Assembly (NCBI RefSeq): GCF_004367745.1
Contig: NZ_CP037993.1
Location: forward strand, 496,001 to 560,000
Source: Herbaspirillum huttiense
Lineage (GTDB): Bacteria > Pseudomonadota > Gammaproteobacteria > Burkholderiales > Burkholderiaceae_D
Length of the DNA stretch: 64,000 nt
Direction of reading: 5' to 3'
A program made the position numbers and the translations under genes. Of the stretch, positions 25,733 to 38,075 are shown piece after piece. The notes below the pieces were generated by a model. That model saw nothing but the letters and a program-made list of their open reading frames with translations. It ran no database searches and was not told the origin of the DNA. Position 1 is the stretch's first letter, and each line of letters opens with the position of its first letter.

Positions 25733-27199
25733 ATGAGCGTCGGCCTGGTCTGGTTCAAGCGCGACCTGCGCTTGCGCGATCACGCGGCGCTGGCCGAGGC
25801 GGCGCGGTGTGAGCGTGCGTTTGCGGTCTTCATCATCGAGCCTGCATGGCTGCAGAGTTTTGAATGTGATCCGCGTCATGTGGATTTCCTCTTGCGCTCC
25901 GTGGCCCCCCTGCAGATCGAATTGAAGCAGCGCGGCCTGCCGTTGCTGGTGCGCATTGGCGAGGCGGTGCAGGTATTGGAATCTCTGCGCCGCGAGTGGG
26001 GCGTGACCCATCTCTTCAGCCACGAAGAAACCGGTCCGGCCTGGAGCTATGCGCGCGATATTTCGGTGAACCGCTGGAGCCGCATCCAGGGCGTGCAGTG
26101 GCAGGAGTTTCCTCAAACCGGTGTGGTGCGCCGCCTGCGCAGCCGCGATGGCTGGGCCGCGCGCTGGGTGCAGCGCATGGAGGCGGTGCAGATTGCCAAT
26201 CCTGTCGGCTTTCGTGCGCCGCAAGGGATGCAGCCCGACAAGCTGCCCACATTGACCGCACTGGGTTTGCCCGAGGCGCGCCTGCAACCGCCCGCCGGCG
26301 AGGCGGCAGCGTGGGATACGCTGCGCGCCTTCCTCGGTGGCGGCGGGCGCGATTACCGGCGCGGCATGTCCAGTCCGCTGACCGCACCCGACGCCTGCAG
26401 CCGGCTCAGCGCGCATCTGGCCTTCGGTACCATTTCCATGCGCAGCGTGCACCAGGCTACCGAGCTGGCCATCGAACACACGGCTGACCGCGAGCTGGCG
26501 TATGGCCTGCGCGGCTTTTCCAGTCGCCTGCGCTGGCATTGCCACTTCATGCAGAAGCTGGAAGACCAGCCCGATATCGAATGGCGCAACGTGGCGCGTT
26601 CGCTGGATGGCTTGCGTCCGGGCGATGGCGGTCCGTGGGGCGTGGAGGCGCAGGCGCGTTTCGATGCCTGGTGCGAAGGCCGCACCGGCTATCCCATGAT
26701 CGATGCCTGCATGCGCCAGCTGTGCGCCACCGGCTGGCTCAACTTCCGCATGCGCGCCATGCTGGTCAGCTTTGCCGCCTATCACCTGTGGCTGCACTGG
26801 CGCGCACCGGGGCTGTTCCTGGCGCGGCAGTTCCTGGATTTCGAACCGGGCATCCACTGGAGCCAGATGCAGATGCAATCCGGCACCACCGGCATCAATA
26901 CCCTGCGCATCTATTCGCCGGCCAAGCAGGCGCGCGATCATGATCCGCTGGGCGAGTACGTGCGGCGCTGGGTGCCGGAAGTCGGTACGGCGGCTTATCC
27001 CGACCCCATCGTGGACGAGAAGACGGCGCTCAAGCAGGCCAAGGATGCCCTCTACGGCCAGCGCAGCAGCAGTAGCGCGCGCGCGGAAGCCGATGCCATC
27101 CAGGAGAAGCACGGCTCGTGCAAGAGCGGCCTGCCCTCGACCACCCAGCGCCGCACGCGCCAGAAAATGGCGGATCCGGGGCAGGGCGTCTTGTTCTGA
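25733..27199 (+). CDS. Cryptochrome/photolyase family protein with atypical active-site loop
   Basis: A 488-residue flavoprotein of standard architecture: an N-terminal alpha/beta domain (LVWFKRDLRLRDHAAL) and a C-terminal FAD domain (GGGRDYRRGMSSPLTAPDACSRLSAHLAFGTIS in pieces, GYPMIDACMRQL, GWLNFRMRAMLVSF). In the loop that in CPD photolyases reads DGDLAANNGGWQWAASTG, this protein has DFEPGIHWSQMQMQSGTTG (about 370-386), so the flavin-proximal Asn appears to be His and the WQW Trp residues appear to be QMQ. It may repair another lesion or act as a photoreceptor. Last gene of the light-responsive operon. Confidence 0.85.
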   Translation: MSVGLVWFKRDLRLRDHAALAEAARCERAFAVFIIEPAWLQSFECDPRHVDFLLRSVAPLQIELKQRGLPLLVRIGEAVQVLESLRREWGVTHLFSHEETGPAWSYARDISVNRWSRIQGVQWQEFPQTGVVRRLRSRDGWAARWVQRMEAVQIANPVGFRAPQGMQPDKLPTLTALGLPEARLQPPAGEAAAWDTLRAFLGGGGRDYRRGMSSPLTAPDACSRLSAHLAFGTISMRSVHQATELAIEHTADRELAYGLRGFSSRLRWHCHFMQKLEDQPDIEWRNVARSLDGLRPGDGGPWGVEAQARFDAWCEGRTGYPMIDACMRQLCATGWLNFRMRAMLVSFAAYHLWLHWRAPGLFLARQFLDFEPGIHWSQMQMQSGTTGINTLRIYSPAKQARDHDPLGEYVRRWVPEVGTAAYPDPIVDEKTALKQAKDALYGQRSSSSARAEADAIQEKHGSCKSGLPSTTQRRTRQKMADPGQGVLF

Positions 27200-27200
27200 C

Positions 27201-27235
27201 GCGGGAAGCCCGCCTGATCGGTTAGACTGGCGGGC
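27201..27235 (+). promoter_or_regulatory. Mutually exclusive hairpins directly before ruvC
   Basis: GCGGG-AAG-CCCGC (27201-27213) and GCCCGCC (27208-27214) with GGCGGGC (27229-27235) share the CCCGC strand. The second stem ends one base before the ruvC ATG and would bury its GGCGGG ribosome site. Confidence 0.5.
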
Positions 27236-27774
27236 ATGAAAATCCTCGGTATCGACCCTGGCTTGCGCACCACCGGTTTCGGGGTCATCCACAAGCAGGG
27301 CAACACGCTCTCCTATATCGCTTCCGGCACCATCAAGACGCCGGATGGCGACCTGCCTTCACGCCTGAAGGTGATCCTGGCCAGCGTCGGCGAAGTGGTG
27401 AAGTCCTATGCACCGGACTGCGCGGCCATCGAAAAGGTGTTCGTCAACGTCAATCCGCAATCCACCCTGCTGCTGGGGCAGGCGCGCGGCGCGGCCATTT
27501 GCGCGCTGGTGGCCGCCGACCTGGCGGTAGCCGAATACACGGCCTTGCAGGTCAAGCAGGCCGTGGCCGGCCATGGACGCGCCCAGAAGGCGCAGGTGCA
27601 GGAGATGGTGGCGCGGCTGCTGAAGCTGCCCGGCCTGCCGGGCACCGACGCCGCCGATGCGCTGGGCGTGGCAATCTGCCATGCGCATGGGGGAGGAGTC
27701 TTGTCGGACCTCGGGGCGCTGGCCCCGGCGCTGGCGCGCAAGGGCATCCGCATGCGCGGCGGGCGTCTGGTCGG

Positions 27775-27778
<4 letters not shown>
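27236..27778 (+). CDS. ruvC: Holliday junction resolvase RuvC
   Basis: Dimeric endonuclease that cuts Holliday junctions processed by RuvAB. The 180-residue protein keeps the four acidic catalytic residues at the E. coli positions: Asp7 ([12 protein letters not shown]), Glu66 (AIEKVF), Asp138 and Asp141 ([14 protein letters not shown]). It is separated from ruvAB by a DUF808 gene on the opposite strand and shows no LexA box of its own. Its stop overlaps the end of that convergent gene by 4 bp. Confidence 0.97.
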
Positions 27779-28716
<938 letters not shown>

Positions 28717-28755
28717 GTTTTTCCTTTGTCTTCATCTCTGAGGGTGGCTTGGATA

Positions 28756-28771
28756 CTGTTTATCCGAACAG
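28756..28771 (+). promoter_or_regulatory. LexA (SOS) box of ruvAB
   Basis: CTGT-TTATCCGA-ACAG fits the CTGT-N8-ACAG LexA operator, with one further symmetrical A/T pair outside. It lies just upstream of a -10-like TATCAT (28777-28782) followed by CGCGGGATTA, so bound LexA would block RNA polymerase. The ruvA ATG is 58 bp downstream of the box. Confidence 0.85.
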
Positions 28772-28828
28772 TGCTGTATCATCGCGGGATTATCACAGAA
28801 GCTGCCTCCCACGCACATCCCTGACGCC

Positions 28829-29407
28829 ATGATCGGTCGCCTCTCCGGAATTCTTCTAGAAAAAATCCCCCCGAACCTGCTGGTCGACTGCCAGGGCGTC
28901 GGTTACGAAGTGGCCGTGCCCATGAGCACCTACTACAACCTGCCGGGCCTGGGCGAGAAGGTCACGCTGCTGACCCATCTGGCCATCCGCGAGGATGCGC
29001 ACATCCTGTTCGGGTTTGGGACCGCCGAAGAACGCAATACGTTCAAGGAGCTCATCAAGATTTCCGGCGTGGGGGCGCGCACGGCGCTATCCATCCTCTC
29101 CGGCATGTCGGTGGCCGACCTGGCCCAGGCCGTGACCCTGCAGGAAGCCGGCCGCCTGACCCGCGTGCCCGGCATCGGCAAGAAGACCGCCGAACGCCTG
29201 CTGCTGGAACTGAAGGGCAAGCTCGGTGCCGATCTTGGTGCGGTGGCCGGCGTGGTCCACAGCGACGCCTCGGCCGACATCCTCAACGCCCTGCTGGCGC
29301 TGGGCTATTCGGACAAGGAAGCGACCCTGGCCATGAAGCAGGTGCCCAAGGACAGCAGCGTCTCGGACGGCATCAAGCTGGCCCTGAAGGCGCTCTCCAA
29401 GGGCTGA
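28829..29407 (+). CDS. ruvA: Holliday junction branch-migration protein RuvA
   Basis: Tetrameric junction-binding protein that loads RuvB. The 192-residue sequence has domain I ([28 protein letters not shown] in pieces), two helix-hairpin-helix motifs ([19 protein letters not shown] and [20 protein letters not shown]) and the C-terminal UBA-like domain III ([19 protein letters not shown]) that contacts RuvB. Expression should be damage-inducible through the LexA box at 28756. ruvB follows 24 bp later. Confidence 0.97.
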   Translation: MIGRLSGILLEKIPPNLLVDCQGVGYEVAVPMSTYYNLPGLGEKVTLLTHLAIREDAHILFGFGTAEERNTFKELIKISGVGARTALSILSGMSVADLAQAVTLQEAGRLTRVPGIGKKTAERLLLELKGKLGADLGAVAGVVHSDASADILNALLALGYSDKEATLAMKQVPKDSSVSDGIKLALKALSKG

Positions 29408-29431
29408 GCCCGGCCAGACAAGGATTAGAGC

Positions 29432-30487
29432 ATGAGCATCCAGACCGACGATTTCTCCGAACAGCGCATCATCTCCGCCACCCCGGCCTCGGCCAACGAG
29501 GAAGCCATCGAGCGCGCCCTGCGGCCCAAGCAGCTGGACGAATACGTCGGCCAGGAAAAGGTGCGCGCCCAGCTCGAAATCTTCATTTCGGCCGCCCGCA
29601 AGCGTGGCGAGCCGCTCGACCACACCTTGCTGTTCGGCCCGCCCGGCCTGGGCAAGACCACCATGGCCCACATCATCGCCCGCGAAATGGGCGTGAACCT
29701 GCGCCAGACCTCGGGCCCCGTGCTGGAGCGCGCGGGCGACCTGGCTGCGCTGCTGACCAATCTCGAAGCCAATGACGTGCTCTTCATCGACGAGATCCAC
29801 CGCATGTCGCCGGTGGTGGAGGAAATCCTCTACCCGGCGCTGGAGGATTATCAGATCGACATCATGATCGGCGAAGGCCCGGCCGCCCGTTCGGTGCGCC
29901 TGGACCTGCAGCCTTTCACGCTGGTGGGGGCGACCACCCGTGCCGGCATGCTGACCAATCCGCTGCGCGACCGCTTCGGCATCGTCGCCCGGCTGGAGTT
30001 CTACACCCCGCCCGAGCTGGCCCGCATCGTCACGCGCAGCGCCGGCTTGCTCAATGCCCCCATTGTCGAGGAAGGCGCGCTGGAAATCGCCCGCCGCAGC
30101 CGGGGCACCCCGCGTATCGCCAACCGCCTGCTGCGCCGCGTGCGCGACTATGCTGAGGTCAAGGGGGAGGGCCGCATCACCCGCGAGATGGCCGATGCCG
30201 CCCTGGTGATGCTGGACGTGGACCCGGTCGGCTTCGACCTGATGGACCGCAAGCTGCTGGAGGCAGTGCTCTTCAAGTTCGGCGGTGGGCCGGTCGGGCT
30301 GGACAACCTGGCGGCGGCCATCGGTGAAGAACGCGACACCATCGAAGACGTGCTGGAGCCCTACCTGATCCAGCAAGGCTACCTGCAGCGCACCCCGCGC
30401 GGGCGCATCGCCACGGGCCTGGCCTATCAGCATTTCGGCGTGACCGCGCCGCAAACCGGCCCGAACGGTGAACTCTGGGGGGCATGA
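29432..30487 (+). CDS. ruvB: Holliday junction branch-migration ATPase RuvB
   Basis: Hexameric AAA+ motor that drives branch migration. The 351-residue protein has Walker A GPPGLGKT (69-76), Walker [10 protein letters not shown], sensor 1 [18 protein letters not shown] including the arginine finger region, and a C-terminal winged helix ([14 protein letters not shown]). Co-transcribed with ruvA. Its stop codon overlaps the ATG of a possible 34-codon frame (ATGA). Confidence 0.97.
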   Translation: MSIQTDDFSEQRIISATPASANEEAIERALRPKQLDEYVGQEKVRAQLEIFISAARKRGEPLDHTLLFGPPGLGKTTMAHIIAREMGVNLRQTSGPVLERAGDLAALLTNLEANDVLFIDEIHRMSPVVEEILYPALEDYQIDIMIGEGPAARSVRLDLQPFTLVGATTRAGMLTNPLRDRFGIVARLEFYTPPELARIVTRSAGLLNAPIVEEGALEIARRSRGTPRIANRLLRRVRDYAEVKGEGRITREMADAALVMLDVDPVGFDLMDRKLLEAVLFKFGGGPVGLDNLAAAIGEERDTIEDVLEPYLIQQGYLQRTPRGRIATGLAYQHFGVTAPQTGPNGELWGA

Positions 30488-30588
30488 GCTCTGCCATTCT
30501 CAAGCTGGACAGCACTGTTGCAGCCACTGAAAAACAGCATGACGCGGAGCAGGTCAATCTGATGAATTTTTTGTCAGATCTCGTATAA
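30484..30588 (+). CDS. Possible 34-residue peptide coupled to ruvB
   Basis: An ATG overlapping the ruvB stop opens 34 codons ([12 protein letters not shown]...[10 protein letters not shown]). The 4-bp overlap would allow translational coupling, and the sequence is soluble and helix-prone. A small CTCG...CGAG hairpin followed by TTTTT sits right at its stop. No homologue is known to me; it could simply be chance in a spacer. Confidence 0.3.
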   Translation: MSSAILKLDSTVAATEKQHDAEQVNLMNFLSDLV

Positions 30589-30621
30589 AAGCGAGTTTTT
30601 GCTTGTGCAAAAATTAATCGT

Positions 30622-30657
30622 CATCGACAATGGATAGCTATTCACTATCTTTCGATG
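30622..30657. promoter_or_regulatory. Nested dyad upstream of the hydratase-like gene
   Basis: CATCGA (30622-30627) mirrors TCGATG (30652-30657), and GATAG (30633-30637) mirrors CTATC (30644-30648), nearly concentric. The region is AT-rich and ends 10 bp before the gene start. It may be an operator or a leader hairpin. Confidence 0.45.
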
Positions 30658-30667
30658 TGAGCCCTCC

Positions 30668-31510
30668 ATGCTAATGTCGAGCCAAGCCCTCCGCTACGCG
30701 CATCAGTTGCTGGATGCCCGCGCTCAGTCCCGCATCATCCCGCGTATTTCCGAGTCCGAGCCGCTGTCGGTCGAAGACGCCTACGAAATCGCTCATAACA
30801 TCCGCAACATCCGCGTTGCCCAGGGCGAGCAGCCTATCGGCCGCAAGATCGGCTTTGTGGTGCGCAAGAACTGGGAGCGCTACGGCATCATCGATGAAGC
30901 GCGCATTCCAACTTGGGCACCGATGTACGACGCCACCGTCCGCTTCGCCGACGACAACTACGGCGCGCAATCGCTGACCGGGGCCGTGCAGCCGCGTATC
31001 GAACCCGAGATCGTCTTCAAGCTCGGCAAGACCCCGGCCCCCGGCGCATCGCTGCTGGAGCTGGCCGATTGCCTGGAGTGGATGGCGCATGGCTTCGAAA
31101 TCGTGGTCTGTCCCTTCCCCAACTGGGAATTCACCGTAGCCGATTCAATTGCCGCCTTCGGGTTGCATGGCACCCTGATCGTGGGCGAGCCGCACGTGCT
31201 GTCTTCGGCGACCAAACACCACCTGCCGCAGATCCTGGCCAGCGCCAGCGTCTCTCTGTCCTGCAACACGGAGTCGTCCAGCGTGCTGCGTGCCGCCGGC
31301 TTCTGCAATGACGAGATGGACAGCCCCCTGCACGCCCTGTGGCACCTGCACCAGCTGCTGCAGAAGCAGACCCGCTTCCGCCAGCTGCAGGCCGGCGAGA
31401 TCATCAGCACCGGAACGTGGACCGACGCCTGTCCCATCGAGCCCGGCCAGACCTGGACCACGGCCTTCTCGGGCGTGACCCTGCCGGGCCTGACCGTGTC
31501 CTTCGTCTGA
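30668..31510 (+). CDS. 2-keto-4-pentenoate hydratase-like / FAA-hydrolase family protein
   Basis: A 280-residue enzyme of the 2-oxopent-4-enoate hydratase and decarboxylase group used in meta-cleavage of aromatics. The metal-binding EPEIVFKL motif, the IGRKIGFV strand and the [11 protein letters not shown] segment near the C-terminus are recognisable. No other aromatic-degradation gene is close, so the true substrate is open. The ATG at 30668 is used; another in-frame ATG follows two codons later. A nested dyad just upstream suggests dedicated regulation. The next gene starts 19 bp after its stop. Confidence 0.8.
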   Translation: MLMSSQALRYAHQLLDARAQSRIIPRISESEPLSVEDAYEIAHNIRNIRVAQGEQPIGRKIGFVVRKNWERYGIIDEARIPTWAPMYDATVRFADDNYGAQSLTGAVQPRIEPEIVFKLGKTPAPGASLLELADCLEWMAHGFEIVVCPFPNWEFTVADSIAAFGLHGTLIVGEPHVLSSATKHHLPQILASASVSLSCNTESSSVLRAAGFCNDEMDSPLHALWHLHQLLQKQTRFRQLQAGEIISTGTWTDACPIEPGQTWTTAFSGVTLPGLTVSFV

Positions 31511-31529
31511 CGCGGGCGAACGCGCGCTG

Positions 31530-31985
31530 ATGGCGATCTGGGTGGATGCCGATGCCTGTCCGGGTGTCATCAAGGACATGCTGTTCCGGGTGGCCGACCG
31601 CACCACGATCATCGTGACGCTGGTGGCCAACCGCCCCTTGCGCACACCGCCTTCGCGTTACATCAAATCCATGGTGGTGCCGGCCGGCTTCGACGTGGCC
31701 GACAAGGAAATCGCCCGCCAGTGTGAACCCGGCGACCTGGTCATCACCGCCGACATCCCGCTGGCCGCCGACGTGGTGGCCAAGGGCGCGCTGGCGCTCA
31801 ATCCGCGCGGCGAGCTCTATACGGCCCAGAACATCGGCCATCACCTCAGCACCCGCAATTTCATGGAAGAGCTGCGCAGCAGCGGCGTCGAGACCGGCGG
31901 CCCGGCCGCATTCAGCGCCAGCGACGGCCGCGCCTTCGCCCGCGAGCTGGACCGTTACGTGCTCAAAGCTTCACGTCCGGCCTGA
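31530..31985 (+). CDS. YaiI/YqxD family protein (UPF0178, DUF188)
   Basis: A 151-residue protein with the family pattern [16 protein letters not shown] at the N-terminus, the central [32 protein letters not shown] in pieces and a C-terminal DRYV segment. The acidic cluster VDADACP and the TADIPLA motif resemble the PIN-like/NYN nuclease fold, but no function has been shown. Co-directional with the hydratase gene. Confidence 0.92.
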   Translation: MAIWVDADACPGVIKDMLFRVADRTTIIVTLVANRPLRTPPSRYIKSMVVPAGFDVADKEIARQCEPGDLVITADIPLAADVVAKGALALNPRGELYTAQNIGHHLSTRNFMEELRSSGVETGGPAAFSASDGRAFARELDRYVLKASRPA

Positions 31986-31995
31986 CGCACCGGCG

Positions 31996-32460
31996 TTACT
32001 GCTCCCGCAGCCAGGTCTGGGTGCGGCCCAGCATGGGCATACCGACATAACCGCGCACATTGAGCTTTTGCCCGTCATCGACCACCGTCAGCTTGCTCTT
32101 GTAGACCTTGCCATTGGCCGGATCGATGATCTGACCGCCGTTATACTCCTCGCCGTCCTTCTTCAGGCCCGACAGGATGGTCATGCCGATGACCGGCTTG
32201 TCCTTGAGCTCGCCTTCACACTTCTGGCAGACCGGGTTCTGGTCTTCTTCCGGCGCACGGAACAGCTTCTCGATCTTGCCGCTCAGTTCGCCGTTGTTCT
32301 CGCTGATGCGGATGAGCGCCTTGGGCTTGCCGGTGGCGTCATCGATGCTCTTCCACAAGCCCACCGGCGAGCCATCGGCCCAGGCGGCAGCACTGGCCAG
32401 CAAAGTAGCGGCCAGCAGCGACAGCGTGGCCAGACGGGAAGGGGAGGAAATACGGTTCAT
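31996..32460 (-). CDS. DUF2147 secreted protein
   Basis: A 154-residue exported protein. A Sec signal peptide (about 1-28, ending AAAWA) is followed by the DUF2147 domain: VGLWKSIDDATGKPKALIRI, GKIEKLF, a Cys pair VCQKCEGELKDKPVIGMTIL, and the C-terminal NVRGYVGMPMLGRTQTWLR. The domain forms a small lipocalin-like barrel; the role is unknown. Convergent with yaiI and apparently monocistronic. Confidence 0.88.
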   Translation of the reverse strand: MNRISSPSRLATLSLLAATLLASAAAWADGSPVGLWKSIDDATGKPKALIRISENNGELSGKIEKLFRAPEEDQNPVCQKCEGELKDKPVIGMTILSGLKKDGEEYNGGQIIDPANGKVYKSKLTVVDDGQKLNVRGYVGMPMLGRTQTWLREQ

Positions 32461-32555
32461 GCTGGTCTCCTGTTATCAAGTCGAATGCCATAAAAAAGCA
32501 CGATTGTTCTAATTTTTTCGATCCAGTCTAGACAAGCCCGCGCCGCAAGGCAAGC

Positions 32556-32594
32556 AGAAAAAACAAAAGCCGCCGTCCCTTGCGGGACGACGGC
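32556..32594 (-). terminator. Rho-independent terminator of valS
   Basis: On the minus strand GCCGTCGTCCC pairs with GGGACGGCGGC around a GCAA loop with one mismatch, followed by TTTTGTTTTTT. It lies 22 bp after the valS stop. Confidence 0.85.
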
Positions 32595-32615
32595 TTCATG
32601 AAGAAACAGGCTGGC

Positions 32616-35426
32616 TTACTTGAGCTTGGCCAGCTGTTCCTTCACCTTTTCCAGCGTAGCGCTGAAGTTGGCGACACGCTCCTTCTCCTGCGCCACCACG
32701 GCTTCGGGCGCACGGGCCACGAAGCTTTCATTGGACAGCTTGCCATTGGCCTTGGCGATCTCGCCGGTCAGGCGAGTGACTTCCTTGCCCAGGCGTTCAC
32801 GTTCGGCGGCCACGTCGATTTCCACCTTCAGCATCAGCTTGACTTCGCCGACGATGGCCACCGGTGCCGGCGACTCCGGCAGTTGCGGCACTACCGTGGC
32901 TTCCGACAGGCGCACCAGGCCTTGCAGGTAGGGCAGGAAGGATCCCACGGCCGACGCATCGGCGGCTTCCACGATCAGCGGCACGCGCAGCGACGGCGCC
33001 AGTTGCATCTCGCCGCGCAGGTTGCGGCAGGCATCGGTGTAGGCCTTGAACTGGGCGACCCAGGCTTCGGCATCGGTGTCGATCTTCTCCAGGTCGGGAC
33101 GCGGATAGGCCTGGCGCATGATGGAATCGCCCGCCGGATCCGGCTTGCGATCGGTCAGCGGGGCCACGCTTTGCCACAGCTGCTCGGTGATGAAGGGCAG
33201 CACCGGATGGGCCAGGCGCAGCACGCTTTCCAGCACGCGCAGCAGGGTGCGGCGGGTGGCGCGCTGTTGCGCTTCATTGCCGCTCTGGATCTGGGCCTTG
33301 GCCATTTCCAGGTACCAGTCGCAGTACTCGTCCCAGACGAACTTGTAGATGGCGGTGGCGATGTTGTCGAAGCGGTAGTCGGCAAAGCCCTTTTCGACTT
33401 CGGCCTCGGTACGCTGCAGCAGCGACACGATCCAGCGGTCAGCTTTGGAGAACTGCAGCTTTTCCTTGTCGCAGACACCCTTCTCGTGGCCGTCGAAACC
33501 GCAGTCCTGGCCTTCGGTATTCATCAGCACGAAGCGGGTGGCGTTCCACAGCTTGTTGCAGAAGTTGCGATAGCCTTCGCAGCGGTTCAGGTCGAAGTTG
33601 ATGTTGCGTCCCAGGGTCGCCAGTGAGGCGAAGGTGAAGCGCAGCGCATCGGTGCCGAAGGCCGGGATGCCGTCCGCGAATTCCTTGCGGGTAGCTTTCT
33701 CGATGCTGGCCGCCTGCTTGGGATTCATCAGGCCGACGGTACGCTTGGCCACCAGTTCATCCACGCCGATGCCATCGATCAGGTCGATCGGGTCCAGCGT
33801 ATTGCCCTTGGACTTGGACATCTTCTGGCCAGACGCATCGCGCACCAGGCCGTGCACGTAGACGGTGTCAAACGGCACCTTGCCGGTGAAGTGCGTGGTC
33901 ATCATGACCATGCGCGCCACCCAGAAGAAGATGATGTCAAAGCCCGTCACCAGCACCGAGGAGGGCAGGAACAGCTTGTAGTCCGGCGTTTCTTCCGGCC
34001 AGCCCAGGGTGGAGAAGGGCACCAGCGCGGAAGAGAACCAGGTATCGAGCACGTCTTCATCGCGCTTGACGGCGCGGCCGCCGGCTTGCTTCTTCGCTTC
34101 TTCTTCGGTGCGGGCGACGTAGATGCCGCCATCCTCGTCGTACCAGGCAGGGATCTGATGGCCCCACCACAGTTGGCGCGAGATGCACCAGTCCTGGATG
34201 TTGTTGAGCCACTGGTTGTAGGTGTTGGTCCAGTTCTCGGGGACGAACTTGATCTCGCCCGAGGAGACTTTTTCCAGCGCCGTTTCGGCAATCGACTTGC
34301 CGGGGAAGAAGGTCCCTTCCGGTGCCGGCTTGCTCATGGCGACGAACCACTGGTCGGTCAGCATCGGCTCGATCACCACGCCGGTACGGTCGCCACGCGG
34401 CACCATCAGCTTGTGCGGCTTGACCAGTTCCAAGAGGCCCAGCGCGTCCAGGTCGGCCACGATCTGCTTGCGCGCCTCGAAGCGGTCCAGGCCCTGGTAC
34501 TTCTCGGGCGAGTTCTCGTTGATGGTGGCCTTCAAGGTGAAGACGCTGATCATTTCCAGGTTGTGGCGTGCGCCCACCTGGTAGTCGTTGAAGTCGTGCG
34601 CCGGGGTGATCTTCACGCAGCCGGTGCCGAATTCCTTGTCGACGTATTCATCCTTGATGATGGGGATCTCGCGGCCCACCAGCGGCAGCTTGATCATCTT
34701 GCCCACCAGCGCGGCGTAGCGCTCGTCGGTCGGGTCCACGGCCACGGCGACGTCGCCCAGCATGGTTTCCGGACGGGTGGTGGCCACCACGATGTGGCCG
34801 CTGCCATCGGCCAGCGGATACTTGATGTGCCACATGGAGCCGTCTTCTTCTTCCGACACCACTTCCAGGTCGGAGACGGCGGTGCCCAGCACCGGGTCCC
34901 AGTTCACCAGGCGCTTGCCACGGTAGATCAGGCCCTGCTCGTAGAGGCGCACGAAGACTTCGGTGACGGCCTTGGACATCTTCGGGTCCATCGTGAAGTA
35001 TTCACGGGCCCAGTCGGTGGAGGCGCCCATGCGGCGCATCTGGCCGGTGATGGTGGAGCCGGATTTCTCCTTCCACTCCCACACCTTCTCGACGAATTTT
35101 TCACGGCCCAGGTCGTGGCGCGAGACCTTCTGCGCATCCAGCTGGCGTTCCACCACGATCTGGGTGGCGATGCCGGCGTGGTCGGTACCGGGGATCCAGG
35201 CGGTGTTGTAGCCGCGCATGCGGTGGTAGCGCGTCAGGCCATCCATGATGGTCTGGTTGAACGCGTGACCCATGTGCAGGGTGCCGGTCACATTGGGCGG
35301 CGGCAGCTGGATGGAAAACGAGGGCTTCTCCGCGTCGGTGGTGGCGGCGAAGTAACCGCGCTTTTCCCACTCCTCGCGCCAGAATTTCTCAATCTCGGCG
35401 GGCTCGAACGACTTGGCTAATTCCAT
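32616..35426 (-). CDS. valS: Valyl-tRNA synthetase
   Basis: Class I synthetase that charges tRNA-Val and edits threonine. The 936-residue protein has [16 protein letters not shown] with the HIGH-like motif near residue 45, the editing domain ([15 protein letters not shown]), [12 protein letters not shown] and a C-terminal coiled-coil arm ([22 protein letters not shown] in pieces). The start is [16 protein letters not shown] at 35426; the frame is open to 35861 but that part overlaps the thi promoter and riboswitch. A -10 box (TATAAT on the minus strand, 35457-35462) precedes it. Divergent from the thi operon. Confidence 0.97.
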   Translation of the reverse strand: MELAKSFEPAEIEKFWREEWEKRGYFAATTDAEKPSFSIQLPPPNVTGTLHMGHAFNQTIMDGLTRYHRMRGYNTAWIPGTDHAGIATQIVVERQLDAQKVSRHDLGREKFVEKVWEWKEKSGSTITGQMRRMGASTDWAREYFTMDPKMSKAVTEVFVRLYEQGLIYRGKRLVNWDPVLGTAVSDLEVVSEEEDGSMWHIKYPLADGSGHIVVATTRPETMLGDVAVAVDPTDERYAALVGKMIKLPLVGREIPIIKDEYVDKEFGTGCVKITPAHDFNDYQVGARHNLEMISVFTLKATINENSPEKYQGLDRFEARKQIVADLDALGLLELVKPHKLMVPRGDRTGVVIEPMLTDQWFVAMSKPAPEGTFFPGKSIAETALEKVSSGEIKFVPENWTNTYNQWLNNIQDWCISRQLWWGHQIPAWYDEDGGIYVARTEEEAKKQAGGRAVKRDEDVLDTWFSSALVPFSTLGWPEETPDYKLFLPSSVLVTGFDIIFFWVARMVMMTTHFTGKVPFDTVYVHGLVRDASGQKMSKSKGNTLDPIDLIDGIGVDELVAKRTVGLMNPKQAASIEKATRKEFADGIPAFGTDALRFTFASLATLGRNINFDLNRCEGYRNFCNKLWNATRFVLMNTEGQDCGFDGHEKGVCDKEKLQFSKADRWIVSLLQRTEAEVEKGFADYRFDNIATAIYKFVWDEYCDWYLEMAKAQIQSGNEAQQRATRRTLLRVLESVLRLAHPVLPFITEQLWQSVAPLTDRKPDPAGDSIMRQAYPRPDLEKIDTDAEAWVAQFKAYTDACRNLRGEMQLAPSLRVPLIVEAADASAVGSFLPYLQGLVRLSEATVVPQLPESPAPVAIVGEVKLMLKVEIDVAAERERLGKEVTRLTGEIAKANGKLSNESFVARAPEAVVAQEKERVANFSATLEKVKEQLAKLK

Positions 35427-35606
35427 GATTTGACGTGTGTTTTTGCGAAACCCAACATTATAAGGGACGGATAGGGCAAATCTCGCCACAGGCGCGAAAT
35501 TGACGCGCTCAACGCCGGTCTTGGGCCGCCCGCCAATCCATTGCCCCAGGGCATGTTGCCCGGTCCGAATGCTGCGCTGCACACCCAGCCCATCCGAAAT
35601 GAAGCC

Positions 35607-35634
35607 TTGTTCCTCACGCCAATTGGAGTAGAAT
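35607..35634 (+). promoter_or_regulatory. Promoter of the thi operon
   Basis: TTGTTC (35607-35612), 16-bp spacer, TAGAAT (35629-35634), then a CCGGCCC discriminator. Transcription from about 35641 would include the whole TPP aptamer. Confidence 0.6.
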
Positions 35635-35674
35635 CCGGCCCACGACAAGGACTGCGCAAGCGGCCCGCGTCGCA

Positions 35675-37789
<2,115 letters not shown>

Positions 37790-37794
37790 GCGCC

Positions 37795-37995
37795 ATGCAG
37801 ATCGAACTGAACGGCAAGCCTCACCCGCTGCCTGACGGCGCCACGCTGGACCAGCTCATTGCCGGCCTGTCACTGGCCGGCAAGGCGGTGGCCGTGGCGG
37901 TGAACCGCCAGGTGGTGCCCAGCGCGCAATGGCCTGCGCGCGCGCTGGCCGAGGCCGACAAGGTAGACGTAGTGCGCGCCATCGGGGGCGGATGA
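37795..37995 (+). CDS. thiS: Thiamin sulfur-carrier protein ThiS
   Basis: A 66-residue ubiquitin-fold sulfur carrier. It starts [25 protein letters not shown] in pieces and ends with the diglycine tail (AIGGG) that is adenylated by ThiF and thiocarboxylated before donating sulfur to ThiG. Its ATG lies 5 bp after the thiC stop. No thiF is in the window, so activation must come from a ThiF/MoeB encoded elsewhere. Confidence 0.95.
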   Translation: MQIELNGKPHPLPDGATLDQLIAGLSLAGKAVAVAVNRQVVPSAQWPARALAEADKVDVVRAIGGG

Positions 37996-38004
37996 AAGAT
38001 TGTT

Positions 38005-38033
38005 CCGCTGCGGCACGCCCGTGCCGCCAGCGG
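38005..38033. other. Strong hairpin between thiS and thiG
   Basis: CCGCTG-CGGCAC (38005-38016) pairs with GTGCCG-C-CAGCGG (38021-38033): 12 bp with one bulged C and a GCCC loop. No T run. It may adjust message stability or the ThiS:ThiG ratio. Confidence 0.6.
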
Positions 38034-38075
38034 CCGCCTCCCGTGGCACGCAGCTCTCACAGACAAGGAATCGAC

